Source of the DNA: Asterionellopsis glacialis
Taxonomy: Eukaryota; Bacillariophyta; Plagiogrammaphyceae; Rhaphoneidales; Asterionellopsidaceae
DNA length: 38,607 bases
Direction: 5' to 3'
NCBI GenBank assembly: GCA_014885115.2
Contig: WKLE02006680.1
Location: 1-38,607 of the forward strand
The position numbers and the translations under genes are program-made. Positions within the stretch are counted from its first letter, which is position 1. Each line of letters opens with the position of its first letter. This document shows positions 20,991 to 31,990 of the stretch, piece after piece. The notes beneath the pieces were generated by a model. It saw nothing but the letters and a program-made list of their open reading frames with translations, did no database searches and was not told where the DNA came from.

Positions 20991-21763
20991 CAGCATTATA
21001 TTATTAACACAGATTATCACCTGCCCCTGTTCTTTGTCTGTCCCTGGGTCGATCTTGCCGTCTTTTCTATACGATATTTTTTGGTAAAGAAAAGAGAAAG
21101 TTACGTAGAGACGACGTTTCTTGCCATCTAGCCCATGACTCTACAATTTCTTTTTTTACTACTTCAAGGAGTAGATTCCATCATGTTCTTTGTCTATTCT
21201 TGGTTGAATCTACACCCTCTGCTGATGACCTGCATGACATCTAATCTTGGAATAGTTTTAAAAAAAAAACACAATTTATTTTAGAAAAGGAACACGATTT
21301 GAAGAATCAGGTAACAATCTGCCCAGTTTCTGATTACACGACGTGTACGTAGTGGAGTTGAATAAAAACAGCAACAAAAAAATGCCGAAATAATCAATCA
21401 CATGTTCTATTGCTGGAAACAAACATACATGTCTGTGGAGAAAAGATAATGCATGGGACATCATTTTATATACATATATATATATTGTCTTTAGAGTTAA
21501 ACTTTCTTATTTTCATATCACTTCCTCTCTCAGAGATAAATTCTGATGGCGAATCTTCGCAGTAAAGCTCACTCGATGAAAAATAAAAAAATTATTACTC
21601 TGACAGCATTTGATGTAATTCTTGATGGTGGAATAGCCACTGCTTTTGTTCCTTCAAAAGAGACGTCTTGCGTGGCGGATTTTATCGGATAATCCGTACC
21701 ATCCTGCAACTACAAAGTGCCAAAATTAAGATATATTCTTGTTATCAAAAGGGAGCGTATTAT

Positions 21764-23029
21764 TTATTTATTTAATGTTGTCGTCATGGCTATCTCTGCT
21801 AAAACCAACGAACGTGCTTCTTCAACATCTTCTGGACCAATCATTGCAAACCATTTGTCACATGCTGTTGATGCATTTTCTAATAATCGAACAAGTTCTG
21901 AAGTATCAATCTTTGATTCTTGGCGTTGTTGTTCCTTTTCTTGCGATGGTACAAATTGAGGATGATTTGTTTCCATGGTTCCTTTTGGGGGCTTTCTTTC
22001 CCCTCCTCCTATTCTTTGCGCGGTTGTTTCATCGATCAAATATCGTAATTCAGCTCTTGCTTCATCAACATTCGTTAAAACTTCATTTCGATACAAATCA
22101 CGTAAGTCTAAATCTGCTTGTATCACTTGTTTGACATTTGGTAACATTCCAAAGTTACGAATGTACTTCGACTTTTCTTCCTTACTACCTACAAATGAAT
22201 ATTGATCATCATATCGCAAGTAAGAAGTATATATATCAAAGGATATCCGAATAGATGTATTTGGTATCAAATCTTGTCCTGTTTTAGGACTTTTCAATAT
22301 AGCATCTAACTGTTCCAGATATATATCCTGATGTTGCTGCGTATTCCCATTTTCATTATTACAACATTCATTTAAGGCTATTGCCAATTGCAATACTTGT
22401 TGAAGAAGTAATCGCACTCTTGTTGCTGGTAAAAGTGCTTCTGTTGGCGCCCATGGTTTTCTCTCCATTGAAGAAACTTGTATATCTTGTGTTGTAGTAC
22501 TAGCGAATACTGGCTGTGCAACAAGTGATGACGACCATCCACCAACCAAAGCAGTTAGAATTAGATGGATACTTGATGTACATGTTGCTTTCTTTAACAA
22601 AGAACGACGATTATGGTGAAAAAGATCGTTACTATGCTGACAATTCTCCTCCTTGTCATCGTTATCGTCATTATGATTCAATAGAGTACGCAGAGGATGA
22701 GTATTTAGTTCGAAATGTTTGTTCTTCCATTGCTTAGTTTGTGCTGAATTTTTATCATTCGTTACATGGTTGTCCTCACCATTGTCTTTTTCACGGAACA
22801 GGAGTTGTAGTATTTCTCTATGATGCTGTTTCTTTTCTAGTTGTTTCCTTGGAGACGATGATGATCTTTTCCCATTGGAATAATGGCGATTTTGATGGTA
22901 AGAGCAAAAGGATGACACAACATAATTCTTATAATTTTTTATTTCAAGTCCCTTTACAGTACGTGTATTGTACAAGAAGTAACAAAGATACAACAATATT
23001 CTCAAATAATAAATGACAGAAACAATCAT
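21764..23029 (-). CDS. Predicted Tat-targeted thylakoid-lumen protein
   Basis: The frame is open to 23248. I choose the ATG at 23029-23027 because it begins a signal-peptide-like segment (MIVSVIYYLRILLYLCYFLY); this gives 421 residues. A Ser/His/Lys-rich stretch follows, then a twin-Arg signal: NRRSLLKK near residue 139, a hydrophobic core, and an AxA-type site (VAQPVFAS) near 170-176. Stacked ER, transit and Tat signals are what a lumenal protein of a secondary plastid needs. VVSSF at about 37-41 could stand for the diatom ASAF transit motif, but it is weak. The mature part is hydrophilic and helical, with YLRYDDQYSF and VIQADLDLRDLYRNEVL. I do not recognise the family; PsbQ-like helical lumenal proteins are one possibility. 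The alternative upstream ATG at 23248 would mask the signal peptide. Confidence 0.65.
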   Translation of the reverse strand: MIVSVIYYLRILLYLCYFLYNTRTVKGLEIKNYKNYVVSSFCSYHQNRHYSNGKRSSSSPRKQLEKKQHHREILQLLFREKDNGEDNHVTNDKNSAQTKQWKNKHFELNTHPLRTLLNHNDDNDDKEENCQHSNDLFHHNRRSLLKKATCTSSIHLILTALVGGWSSSLVAQPVFASTTTQDIQVSSMERKPWAPTEALLPATRVRLLLQQVLQLAIALNECCNNENGNTQQHQDIYLEQLDAILKSPKTGQDLIPNTSIRISFDIYTSYLRYDDQYSFVGSKEEKSKYIRNFGMLPNVKQVIQADLDLRDLYRNEVLTNVDEARAELRYLIDETTAQRIGGGERKPPKGTMETNHPQFVPSQEKEQQRQESKIDTSELVRLLENASTACDKWFAMIGPEDVEEARSLVLAEIAMTTTLNK

Positions 23030-24184
23030 AGTGGTGTTTGGTCGATTATAGAGCAGTGATAGTATTGCTGCTGTTCCCTGTTTCAACGTCTCTCTAGTCC
23101 TGTGTCGAGATGATGGGATGATGGGTCTCACTGAAAACCATCGTGTAAAAGTAGTTACTGTATTAGAGATATTTTTTGGAATGATGAGATGATGGTTGTC
23201 TCGTTTTTCCTCTGGAGATGTCATGCACAACATCATGATGTCCGGCATGGTAGGACTACTGGCCGTCGGTCCGATAGCTTTAGCCTTATCATAGTTAGAT
23301 AGGACAATAATTGGAATCCTGCTTTACGGTGGGTACTGGGGGGTATCGCCAGCATTTGGTGTGTACGAGCTCGATCGTAGAATAAGATTCCATGATTCCA
23401 AGATTCCACAAATCCACGAATCCACTACACCCTAAAAAAGTACATGTTATTCTACGCATTCCCAGTTAGGACCTACCTTGTACGGTACGGTTGCATCCAA
23501 TGCAACTAATGTCTCATGAAAAAAGAGCATGATTTTCACTACTTTTTTTGTACGTACTGACTTTTTTAATAGGCCGTTGAAAATCTCTCCTCTAATTCTA
23601 TGATTGCTGGGGAGTGTCTTATTGACATAATTTTTATTACCATCCGAACCCCAGTCGGTGCATGTGATTTTTAGTATTACAATCTACGGTGCTGTACAAA
23701 AATAGTAAATACTACTGGCGATGCCGATCACGAGAACATGTGTGAAATTTAAAGGTCTAAGCTAATATCTTTAATTGTACAGTAGTACAAAGTTAATAAT
23801 ATTCGTATTGTGCTTTTGTATTTTTAGTAAAAAATTAGGGTCTATTTTCAATATATATGAATTTGAAAGCACCTTTTCGAAAAACGAGAACTTGCGTAGG
23901 CGAAAAAAAACAAAGAACAAGAAAAAGTATTTACTCGTACGGTACATACATAGTCTATGTAGAGTTACAGTTGTTAGGAAAAGCAATCAGAACCATTCAC
24001 CACTTCCCCGCATCATCCGTCACCATCCATCATAACCAATCAGGTGCATCTCTTGTGTATGCCTGATAGCAAATGGTATTCTAGGTCTAGAGAGATAGAA
24101 CGAGAGAGATCCATCTTGAACTGAAAGAAGTCTCCAACAAGGTGTGTTTAGACTTCCCTTTTTTTTAAAAAAAGGAACTGTAGT
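23030..24184. other. Divergent intergenic region
   Basis: This region separates the start chosen for the lumenal protein from the start of the ODC-like gene, so both promoters should lie here. The first about 220 bp remain open in the lumenal-protein frame and may be 5' UTR. I see no independent gene. Confidence 0.55.
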
Positions 24185-26551
24185 ATGACCATCTCAGATG
24201 AGAAAGAAGACATGACAGTAACACCCCACGAGGAGGAAGAAAAGAAACCTAATGAATCTACATATCCTTCATTATTGACAAATCAGAAGAATCGTGCTGT
24301 AGCGAAACATAACATTGTTCAAAGTTGGGCTTCACGTCGGAGTAGTAGTAGCAGCAGTAGTATTCAAACACACATAGAACGACGACAACAACAACAACAA
24401 CAACAACAACGACGACCGCTGGAAGAAGAAAAAGAAGGATCCACGGCTTTCGCTCGTGTACCATTGTCACAACAAAGAAAACAAAAACAAAATCAACATT
24501 CATCTTCCGTAATTGGTCGTGGTGGTACATCACAGACATCACGGGCATTACCAGTATGTGTATTTCTTCGAAATGCTTGGGACCAAACAACTAGTAGTTG
24601 GACACACCTACTTCAACAAAATCAACTTAATAAACAACATGCATTATTGAAAAGTACAAATATTGATAGCAATAATAATGTAAATGCCACAGCAAAAAAT
24701 AATAACAATCTTCACAACATAAACAAGAATGATGAAAATGAAAATTCTAGACCTTTTATAGATGGGAAAAAGTCAACAAAAACATTATCATCATTCTCTA
24801 GAGAGCACCAACATCAGCAACAACAACTATCACAGACTAAGAAATTAACTTACTTTGAAAGTGTAAATCAACATCAAATTGCCAGAGCTGTTGCATCGCA
24901 AGTTGAATCTCTACAAGAAGAAAAATCACTGTTGATGAGCGTTTTACCTGCAGGGTATGATATTCATAAAGCTATACAAAGTTCATCATTAGATCGTAAA
25001 CGTGCATTTTTATTACTTGATTTAGCAGCAATTATTCGAACATCGGTTCAACTTCAGTATCAATTATCAACTGTTTTACTCCCATCACACAGACCTCACC
25101 ACCACCACCACCAACAACAACCAGGACAACAACAACAAAGACAGCCTCACTACGATCACCAAAGTGCTGCTGCCACTCCTCCTACCAAAAATACACCAAG
25201 GAATAAAACAAAAAAGGTAGAAATGCAATTTGCTGTTCATTTAAATCGTGATTCTGCGTTGTTAGAGCTCTTATGTCGGTTGGGTATATCTTTACGATGT
25301 ACATCAAATCAAGATGTCACAGCAGCACAAATGGCCATCCAAAAAAATAAAACAGGTACCATGGTAGATCATGCGGGTGTCACACGTAAACCTGATGGCT
25401 ACCTACGGCGAATGGCAAAACATTATTATTCCTCTCCTCTTTACCATAATGATATGGATGGTGATGCTAGACACACCAATTCTTCCATAGTGTCTTCATT
25501 TGCAGTAGATGGACCTGATGAAATTCATCGAATACAAACAACACTAAAACGTAGTCTCAAACAAAAAATAAGTACTGTAACTGCGTCAGAGCATCAACAG
25601 CATCAAATGATGCATTCCTTTGTGTTGAAATTGCCTAAAGATACAACATCCTGGGAAGATTTGATTTTGACAACATATCGTGCTGCGCTTGAACACAATA
25701 GCACATTAGAAGGTGTGAGCATTCATCTAGAATACTACTATAATGAATTGCAACACATGACAAAGACCTTACAGAAAGTTGTTCAGTACCTACAAGAAGA
25801 AAAGAAAAAGCACGAGGAAGAAAATACATTATTATCAAATGAAACCATAATGAATAACACCAACATAGGTTCAAATATGATCCGAATTGACATGACAGGA
25901 TTACCTGAACAATCGCAACAACCACACGTATACGATTGGATACAAGAATTCAACACAACGTATGTTTCCTTGCCAAACAATGCACTCCGGTTGACTGTAG
26001 ATGTTAGTTATTCTCTTGTATCACATGCAGGAGCTCTTTGTACGCGCATTATTGGAGTCAAACGATCTGCTCCTCCTGTGTCAGCTTTGTCCACTTGTAG
26101 CGACAATGACGTCGCCAAAGGCCTCAATGACGAGGAGGAGAAGGCAGGACAAGGTGAAAGCGATAGTATGGTGCACTATTATATTGATGACGGTTGTTAT
26201 GGTTCATTGCAAAAAAATAATTCAAGTGCATGCAGTAGAAACGATGATACGGAGGATGAATTTCATCCAGTACCATTATTTTACAACAGCAATAACAATG
26301 ACCCTACTTGCCAACTTGAAGGAGAAGAAATAACGATAAAGAAATCCATAAGCACTGTATGGGGTCCTACATGTGATGGCTTGGATCGGGTATGCCGTGC
26401 TGTTCCGCTGCCACACCTTCAAGTCGATGACTGGCTGGTATTTCCCCATCTAGGCTGTGGAGGTTTTGGTGGCGGCTTGGGTTTAGGCACAGCTTTTAAT
26501 GGATTTGAACCACCAGATACAGTGTACTGCGTCCTTGGTTACTTTAGGTAA
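24185..26551 (+). CDS. Ornithine-decarboxylase-like pseudoenzyme
   Basis: Intact 788-residue frame from ATG 24185. The first about 230 residues are low-complexity (poly-Gln, Asn-rich). The rest follows the order of group IV PLP decarboxylases (ODC). QFAVHLNRDSALLELLCRLG near 348-367 aligns with the ODC segment YAVKCNxxxxVLxxLAxLG. The C-terminus keeps YYIDDGCYGSL (about 665-675), TVWGPTCDGLD (C730, equivalent to catalytic Cys360 of mouse ODC) and FNGFEPP. However, the PLP Schiff-base Lys is His (H352). The GGGFP phosphate loop is replaced by MTGLPE (about 567-572), and the EPGR motif is replaced by VDVS near 605. PLP binding and decarboxylation therefore look lost. A regulatory role analogous to antizyme inhibitor is speculative. 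It is convergent with the ankyrin gene. Confidence 0.8.
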   Translation: MTISDEKEDMTVTPHEEEEKKPNESTYPSLLTNQKNRAVAKHNIVQSWASRRSSSSSSSIQTHIERRQQQQQQQQRRPLEEEKEGSTAFARVPLSQQRKQKQNQHSSSVIGRGGTSQTSRALPVCVFLRNAWDQTTSSWTHLLQQNQLNKQHALLKSTNIDSNNNVNATAKNNNNLHNINKNDENENSRPFIDGKKSTKTLSSFSREHQHQQQQLSQTKKLTYFESVNQHQIARAVASQVESLQEEKSLLMSVLPAGYDIHKAIQSSSLDRKRAFLLLDLAAIIRTSVQLQYQLSTVLLPSHRPHHHHHQQQPGQQQQRQPHYDHQSAAATPPTKNTPRNKTKKVEMQFAVHLNRDSALLELLCRLGISLRCTSNQDVTAAQMAIQKNKTGTMVDHAGVTRKPDGYLRRMAKHYYSSPLYHNDMDGDARHTNSSIVSSFAVDGPDEIHRIQTTLKRSLKQKISTVTASEHQQHQMMHSFVLKLPKDTTSWEDLILTTYRAALEHNSTLEGVSIHLEYYYNELQHMTKTLQKVVQYLQEEKKKHEEENTLLSNETIMNNTNIGSNMIRIDMTGLPEQSQQPHVYDWIQEFNTTYVSLPNNALRLTVDVSYSLVSHAGALCTRIIGVKRSAPPVSALSTCSDNDVAKGLNDEEEKAGQGESDSMVHYYIDDGCYGSLQKNNSSACSRNDDTEDEFHPVPLFYNSNNNDPTCQLEGEEITIKKSISTVWGPTCDGLDRVCRAVPLPHLQVDDWLVFPHLGCGGFGGGLGLGTAFNGFEPPDTVYCVLGYFR
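24384..24411 (+). repeat. (CAA)n microsatellite encoding poly-Gln
   Basis: A run of CAA triplets inside the low-complexity N-terminal part of the ODC-like gene encodes eight consecutive Gln. Confidence 0.85.
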
Positions 26552-26737
26552 CACGGACAATAGGTAAAATAAAACAGAAGGAGACTCTAGAATATAAAGA
26601 GTAGTTCAATTAGATTTTTGCGGTCAACAAAGCCGTTATAACAATCTAATTTGGTCTTCGTACCTACCGTACCATAGAAGTAAATACTGTGCAAAAGCCA
26701 TGTCATCTCAGATTTTTGGAAGGCCATGGTATTGTTT

Positions 26738-29513
26738 TTAAAGACAAACCGTATCGACTCCGAAGCTTTCCGACTCTTCTTCATCTATCTGGATTGATAT
26801 GTTTTCACAAACTTCATGCACAAAATCATCATCACGGGTAACATCAAATTTTCCCATCAGCATCTGACTTATGAAATCCTCTAAAGATAAAATTGATTCT
26901 AAAAACTTGTACTCTGTTGTGGCCTTTTTTAAAAAGCTAAACATCAATGCTGGACTCTGCGTAAGGTCACTGTCATAATCGCCATTAGAAATCGAACCAG
27001 CTCTTGCATATTCAAGAGGAAGTCGGTGGTTCGCATCTTTTACTAACAAGGCCTCTGGATAAGCTCGAACCAGGCTGTTAACTATCTGTAAAGAAGCTCC
27101 ACCCATAACTAAAAGATGAAGTGGCAACTTGCCGCTCCCATCTGGAACTTTCAATGCATTGGGATACCGTTGTAAAATAGCAAGAATGACAGCTTCTTGA
27201 GTCGGATTTGATTGCAATTGGCAAGTTAAATGTAGGGGGAGAGATCCAGTATAGGGATCGGGAGATGATAGTGCCTTGGGGTAAACGTCAACGAGTACTA
27301 GAACCAACTCAATGGGCGCATTCAGAGAGCACGCAATATGAATTGGCAGTCTTTTTCTCAACTGGTCTTTAGTATCACTGTAATAATCATCGCCAATGCC
27401 AAAATGCCAACATTGAGCCTGGCCTGGTTCGCATTTAAAGAATTCTACGCACAAATCCCATTCACGTGCAACAAGGAGCGAGTAGATAGTTGTACTTTTT
27501 TCCTTCGTGGAACTGAATTGTAGTTCTCTCATCAATTTCTCGTTTGATAAAAGATCGAGTTTCACATCGCTTTCATAACCACTAATTTCGTCAAAGGCAT
27601 GTCGTTGCTCAAAACCAGGATCAGGATAACCAATTTTGGTAGGTAAAGGTTCCATTGGTAACGGGCTCAGATAGGTATCATGCCATGATTCGTCGTTTCT
27701 GAAAAGCCAGGAGACGACAGAAGCAAAACGGAGGTTACTAAAAACAGGACTGAACCAGTTGTTAATCGCAATTCCCACAACGAACTTACTGGAAGCTATC
27801 TGCATTCGACTCAACTTCATCCGACGGCGCCTCGACTATAGCTCGCTCAATCACAGTAGGAGTTCCAAGTTCGGACACTGTATCAAATGATGCAGAAGAA
27901 GAAAAATTTGAAATTGGTAGGTGACCTAATAAATCTAAGCATGCTTCATAGCTTTTACCGAATCCGAGCTCACGTTCTAAAAAGTATTCAAATGGTGTCA
28001 AATCGTCCCTCTTGCTAGCCACAGTTATACTCTCAGGGTTAGCATCAATCAAAAGTTGAAGTTTTTCCAACACGATATCCATCGGTTCATCTTTTGAATA
28101 TGGTTGAGAGGCGTGCCCATCAGGAGTGACTATGGGCAACTCCGAAAGTTTGATATCAGCACAGACAAGATGAATTGGGAGCATTCCTAGAAAGCTTGCC
28201 TCTTCTGAACCCATTTTGTAGGCATCAAGCAAAAGAGCAATTACATCGCTAGATGCGCGATAAAGACAAGCAATATGAATGGGAAGTAATCTCTTGGAAT
28301 CTTGCATAAGGATTTTGCAATTTAACAATGCCGGCTCAGGAAGAAAAGGGTTTGGCCTCTCCTCTTGGCACTTAATCTCCTTCCGAGCTTCTTGAGTAGG
28401 GTATACCGGTATACTCGGATTAGGTTCCTCGATGTCCTCATTAGAAGGTGGAGAAGAAGCAGAAGATACAAACGTCTCACCACCTGGTAGCAGATGGGCC
28501 ACAGTAACTACACCTGTTGGTGCAATCTGTAAGAAGCCCCCTTCTTGTTCTAAAAACGCATCTAAGGAACTTCGAGAGAATTCGTCGCCATCGCATTTGT
28601 CGGAACTAGTATCGATGTCCAATTCACACTCTTGCCAAACATTCGATGCAGAGTGTTGACGCTCATGAATGTTGTGTCTGCTGAAGGAAATACAACTGTT
28701 TGACTCTGCATAATCAGAATAAAAAAGGTGTGTGGGCGAATGCAAAGGGTAATCTTTCACCGAACTTTTTCGTATATTTCTCCATGGGAAACCTTGTAAT
28801 GGTTCGTTCAATCTAGTCATTATAGACGCAGTACTATCGGTCTTACTGATTCCGTAATTGAAAGATAGTCCAAGAGACTTTGATCCACTGGAAATTAAGT
28901 CGTATGTGGAGCGCGTTTCTTTCGTTACAGGAAAGCTAGCTCCGCGGGTACCCCCCATGATATGGGATTCTGTCTGTGCTGTGGAAAAATGTGAAGGAAA
29001 TCGTAAAAGAGTTTTTCTGCCATCGCGAATTTGCGATTGATTCTCTGCTGCAATGGCTTTTGGGTATTTCTTCTTGGACAAAAGATCCAACCGATTTTCC
29101 TGTTTTTGCAACTGATCCACTTTTGTCGATTTTCTCATAGGAGTAGCAGCTAGTACTTCTTTATTTTCCTTGGTAGATAACAATGCAGCAACCACCTGAG
29201 GCGTTGGTCCAAGAGCACATGCCAAATGAATTGGTAGGACTTCCCAGCTGACGCCGCACCATTGGGTTCGATAAATACTAGCCACTTCGTTTTGATGGGA
29301 AGAGGCTCGGGTGACTACGTTTTCCCAATCACGGCATGCAATATATTGAAGTAGTGTCAGTTTGTCTTGATCGGGTTTTGTCCTCTTGCTATCATTTTTC
29401 TTTTTCTTCAAAGAATACTTTCGTTTTAGGGATCTTTTGCTGTCAATCTTATGAGTTGCTGGGGAGAGTCTCGGATCTCCATCGGATAGTTTTGACAGCG
29501 GTGCTGTTCCCAT
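26738..29513 (-). CDS. Ankyrin-like repeat protein, 2 exons
   Basis: Exon 1 runs to 27790 and exon 2 is 27698-26738. The 91-bp intron has donor GTAAGT right after TTCCA and acceptor CTTTTCAG. Splicing is phase 2 and joins two otherwise separate frames cleanly, giving 894 residues from the ATG at 29513-29511. Upstream the frame is open to 29534 without another ATG. At least six repeats carry the LPIHxAC-type helix start (VLPIHLAC, LLPIHIAC, MLPIHLVC, RLPIHIAC, SLPLHLTC, KLPLHLLV), each followed by a hydrophobic helix often ending in aYP. This is the ankyrin-like repeat style very common in diatom genomes. A Ser/Asp-rich low-complexity region separates N- and C-terminal repeat groups. It is probably a protein-interaction scaffold; partner and location are unknown. 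Confidence 0.8.
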
Positions 29514-30047
29514 TGCAACGTGTAATACAGGCACCTGTGTGACCGTGCAGCTTTTTGCTATTCAAGTTCAGATCGTTGTGGCATTGGTGCCTACTTTTTG
29601 TTTGCACCACAGAAATGAATTCTTTAATATTTGCAGGCTTGGTTTCCGTTCCTTCCTACACATCTTGATCCATTGAATATGACTACGAAAACGTTTTTTG
29701 AAACAGAATCAAGCTGGTAGACACAAGGATTGAAAAATCTCTTGTACTTTGGGATAGAGTATGATTGAACGGAGAGATTTGATCTTTTCCAATCGAGCTT
29801 TGCGCAGTGTCTATGAACATGTGCAAATTTTTGTTAGTCCCATGTGGCTCGAAAGCAAGCAAGACACATGAAAAGCCGCAAAGTCTCGTTATCAGTTTTT
29901 TTCCTACACTGAATGGAGCAAGATTTTGACTTTTGAATAGGAAGGTGACCTTGGAGGTCTAGGCAGATACTACTAGTTCAAGCATTTAAATATGATCGAA
30001 CTTTCATGTAATTGAGCAATTTAGTTTAATATTGTTCGCTCTTTTCT
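29514..30047. other. Intergenic region
   Basis: About 530 bp upstream of the ankyrin gene and downstream of the fucosyltransferase-like gene. No gene or notable repeat seen. Confidence 0.6.
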
Positions 30048-31429
30048 TCAACATGTAAATCTAGTTGGTAAAGTAGCATTATCAGGTGTTGCCAATTCAA
30101 TACCATGAGGTAAGTAATGATAATTCTCTTTGTTTCCACGATAAAATCGACTTGTTTCAACGTCAACCGCGAACGATGATACCTCGGATCCAATAAAATT
30201 GGTTGCATCCAATGCTAAGAAATAACTTAGTATTGACCCTGAAATACTATAGTATTTTGAGTAGATGGGATGTCCCAATTTCTGAAGTTGAACGTGTCCT
30301 CCCTCAAAGACCTTTGCTCGGCCACCCCACAAACCATCACGGACAACTTGATTCAATACATCTAAGTTGTGCACAGCCAAGATGTTGGTATTATCAGGTG
30401 TGGCAACTGTCTTTTCCAAAGATAAACGATTCAAAATTAAAAATACTCTCGGTGACGGAGGATCTGGAAATTTACGGTACAACATATCCAATATATCTGT
30501 AAAGTTCTTTACTTTTTTTGTATGACACGGGCAATGCACTTGCATATCAGGTTCAATGCGTGCATGTAAGGCCATATAAGACAAATCGTCACCACTGGCG
30601 CTGTTGTTATCCGACAAACTGATGCTCCTAAGTAAATCATCCATGATTTGCTGCATTTCAGGATGCGGACGAAAGGCACCTTTAAAGGCCAATGCATCCA
30701 TTGGATCGTGATCAAATCTTGGTTCATAAGAACGTTTGGTTAATTCTTTATATCTATTCACAGCTTGCATTTTATCTTTCCAATCACTGCAGGTTTCGTA
30801 GCATTCACGACAGGATTACCAGTTACATTAACATATCTTAGTCTCGGTTCAATATGCCATCCATGTAATTGTAATTCGGTGTGTATTTCTGGGCCATATT
30901 CAACTAATCGTGGCAATTGAGGATAGAATGAATTCCAGTGCACTACATCAAAGAAATATTTATTACAAGGACGAATTTCAGTCCCAAACAAATCTTTCCA
31001 CTTTAGACTTTGAAGTAGAATCTGTGAATGTTCAGCCTCTCGTGCTAGATATAGGTCTCCCATGAACTGCTGATATTGGTTACGAAAGCCTGAAAAGAAA
31101 CCCACCGTATGATAATGCGCAGCGGTTGTCAAATTTGGAATTGCTTTGGTTGATTCGGCTAATCGAATTTCATATTCTGTAGCATTGTATCGTCTATTTG
31201 TGTTTGTGACAGGATCGCTATGAGCAGATGATAATATCATTGCCGATGCTGCTGCAATAGACTCCAAAATTTCACTGTAATTTATTGCAATCACTAAAGT
31301 TGCGACGAATCAAAGAAATCGAACTTGCCTTGACAACAGGAACAGAATGGAAAACACTGGAATGAAAAAGAAAGCATGGCGAACATTTTTTGCTTTACCA
31401 CCACCTGGTTTCTTGTTCTGAATCTTCAT
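30048..31429 (-). CDS. O-fucosyltransferase-like Golgi protein with apparent frameshift
   Basis: Exon 1 (31429-31329) starts at ATG for MKIQNKK and encodes a short basic tail plus a membrane anchor (HAFFFIPVFSILFLL), as in type II Golgi glycosyltransferases. A probable 54-bp GC-AG intron (AAG|GCAAGT ... TTACAG|T, 31328-31275) leads into exon 2. The catalytic part contains TVGFFSGFRNQYQQF early, then ALHARIEPDM, which fits the HxRxExDM donor-site signature of O-fucosyltransferases. A C-terminal NFIGSEVSSFAVDVE follows. The reading frame breaks near 30771: GKIK and MQAVNRYKEL are both coding-like but one base out of phase, next to an AAAA run. This is either an assembly indel or a real lesion. 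About 440 residues if repaired. The family is clear; acceptor substrate is unknown. Confidence 0.7.
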
Positions 31430-31990
31430 GCTACTAGCTATTGCAATACTTCTCTTTGAAGGATATCGGTGCCAACAAAAACAAGAATTCACAATGTATC
31501 TTGGGTCTAAACGTACAAATGGTGTTTTTTTTAAAGGTTTTCACACGAAAACGAGAGCACTTTCGTATGTTATTATTATTATACCTTTTATTTTAATATA
31601 TAAGTTGATTACATCTTCCAACGGATTTACTATAATACATTTACCAAGGTAAACGTCTTGAACACAATATTATTCATTTTTCGGAGTATATTAATGTACA
31701 TAATACGTAGAAGTAGTACCAGATACTATCAAAACTCTGAAACAGGTCAGTGAAGCATAGACAGAATTTACGGCCTTCCGATAGTTTTGAACCCGGATGA
31801 AGTTCACAGAACAAAAATCATGCAGATAGACTATCAGGACTGGGAAAATGAATAACAGAAGAGGAACGTATTTGCTTCAGCAAATCCAAGTTGGCTTCTT
31901 TCATTACACGTCGCAAAACAAAAACAATATCAACGCACGATGACAATGGTCAATAAAACAAAAAAAATAATAGAATACTGAGATGTCAAA
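31430..31990. other. Divergent intergenic region
   Basis: About 560 bp between the fucosyltransferase-like start and the start of the decayed type II membrane-protein gene. AT-rich, no gene seen. Confidence 0.55.

Larger units (their letters stand above)
19390..21763. other. 2.4-kb intergenic region rich in GGTAC words
   Basis: No supported gene. The region is upstream of the DBD-less HSF-related gene and downstream of the lumenal-protein gene. Exact TACCWGGTA words occur at 19966, 20224, 20287, 20301, 20326, 20333, 20597, 20775, 20836 and 20940. Confidence 0.6.

Noticed and set aside
23775..24066. Short frames just upstream of the ODC-like gene
   Set aside because: Overlapping frames on both strands with no coding character; more likely promoter and 5' UTR of the plus-strand gene.
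27786..27820. Overlap of two ankyrin-like frames read as two genes
   Set aside because: A GTAAGT donor and CTTTTCAG acceptor join them in phase, so one two-exon gene is simpler.
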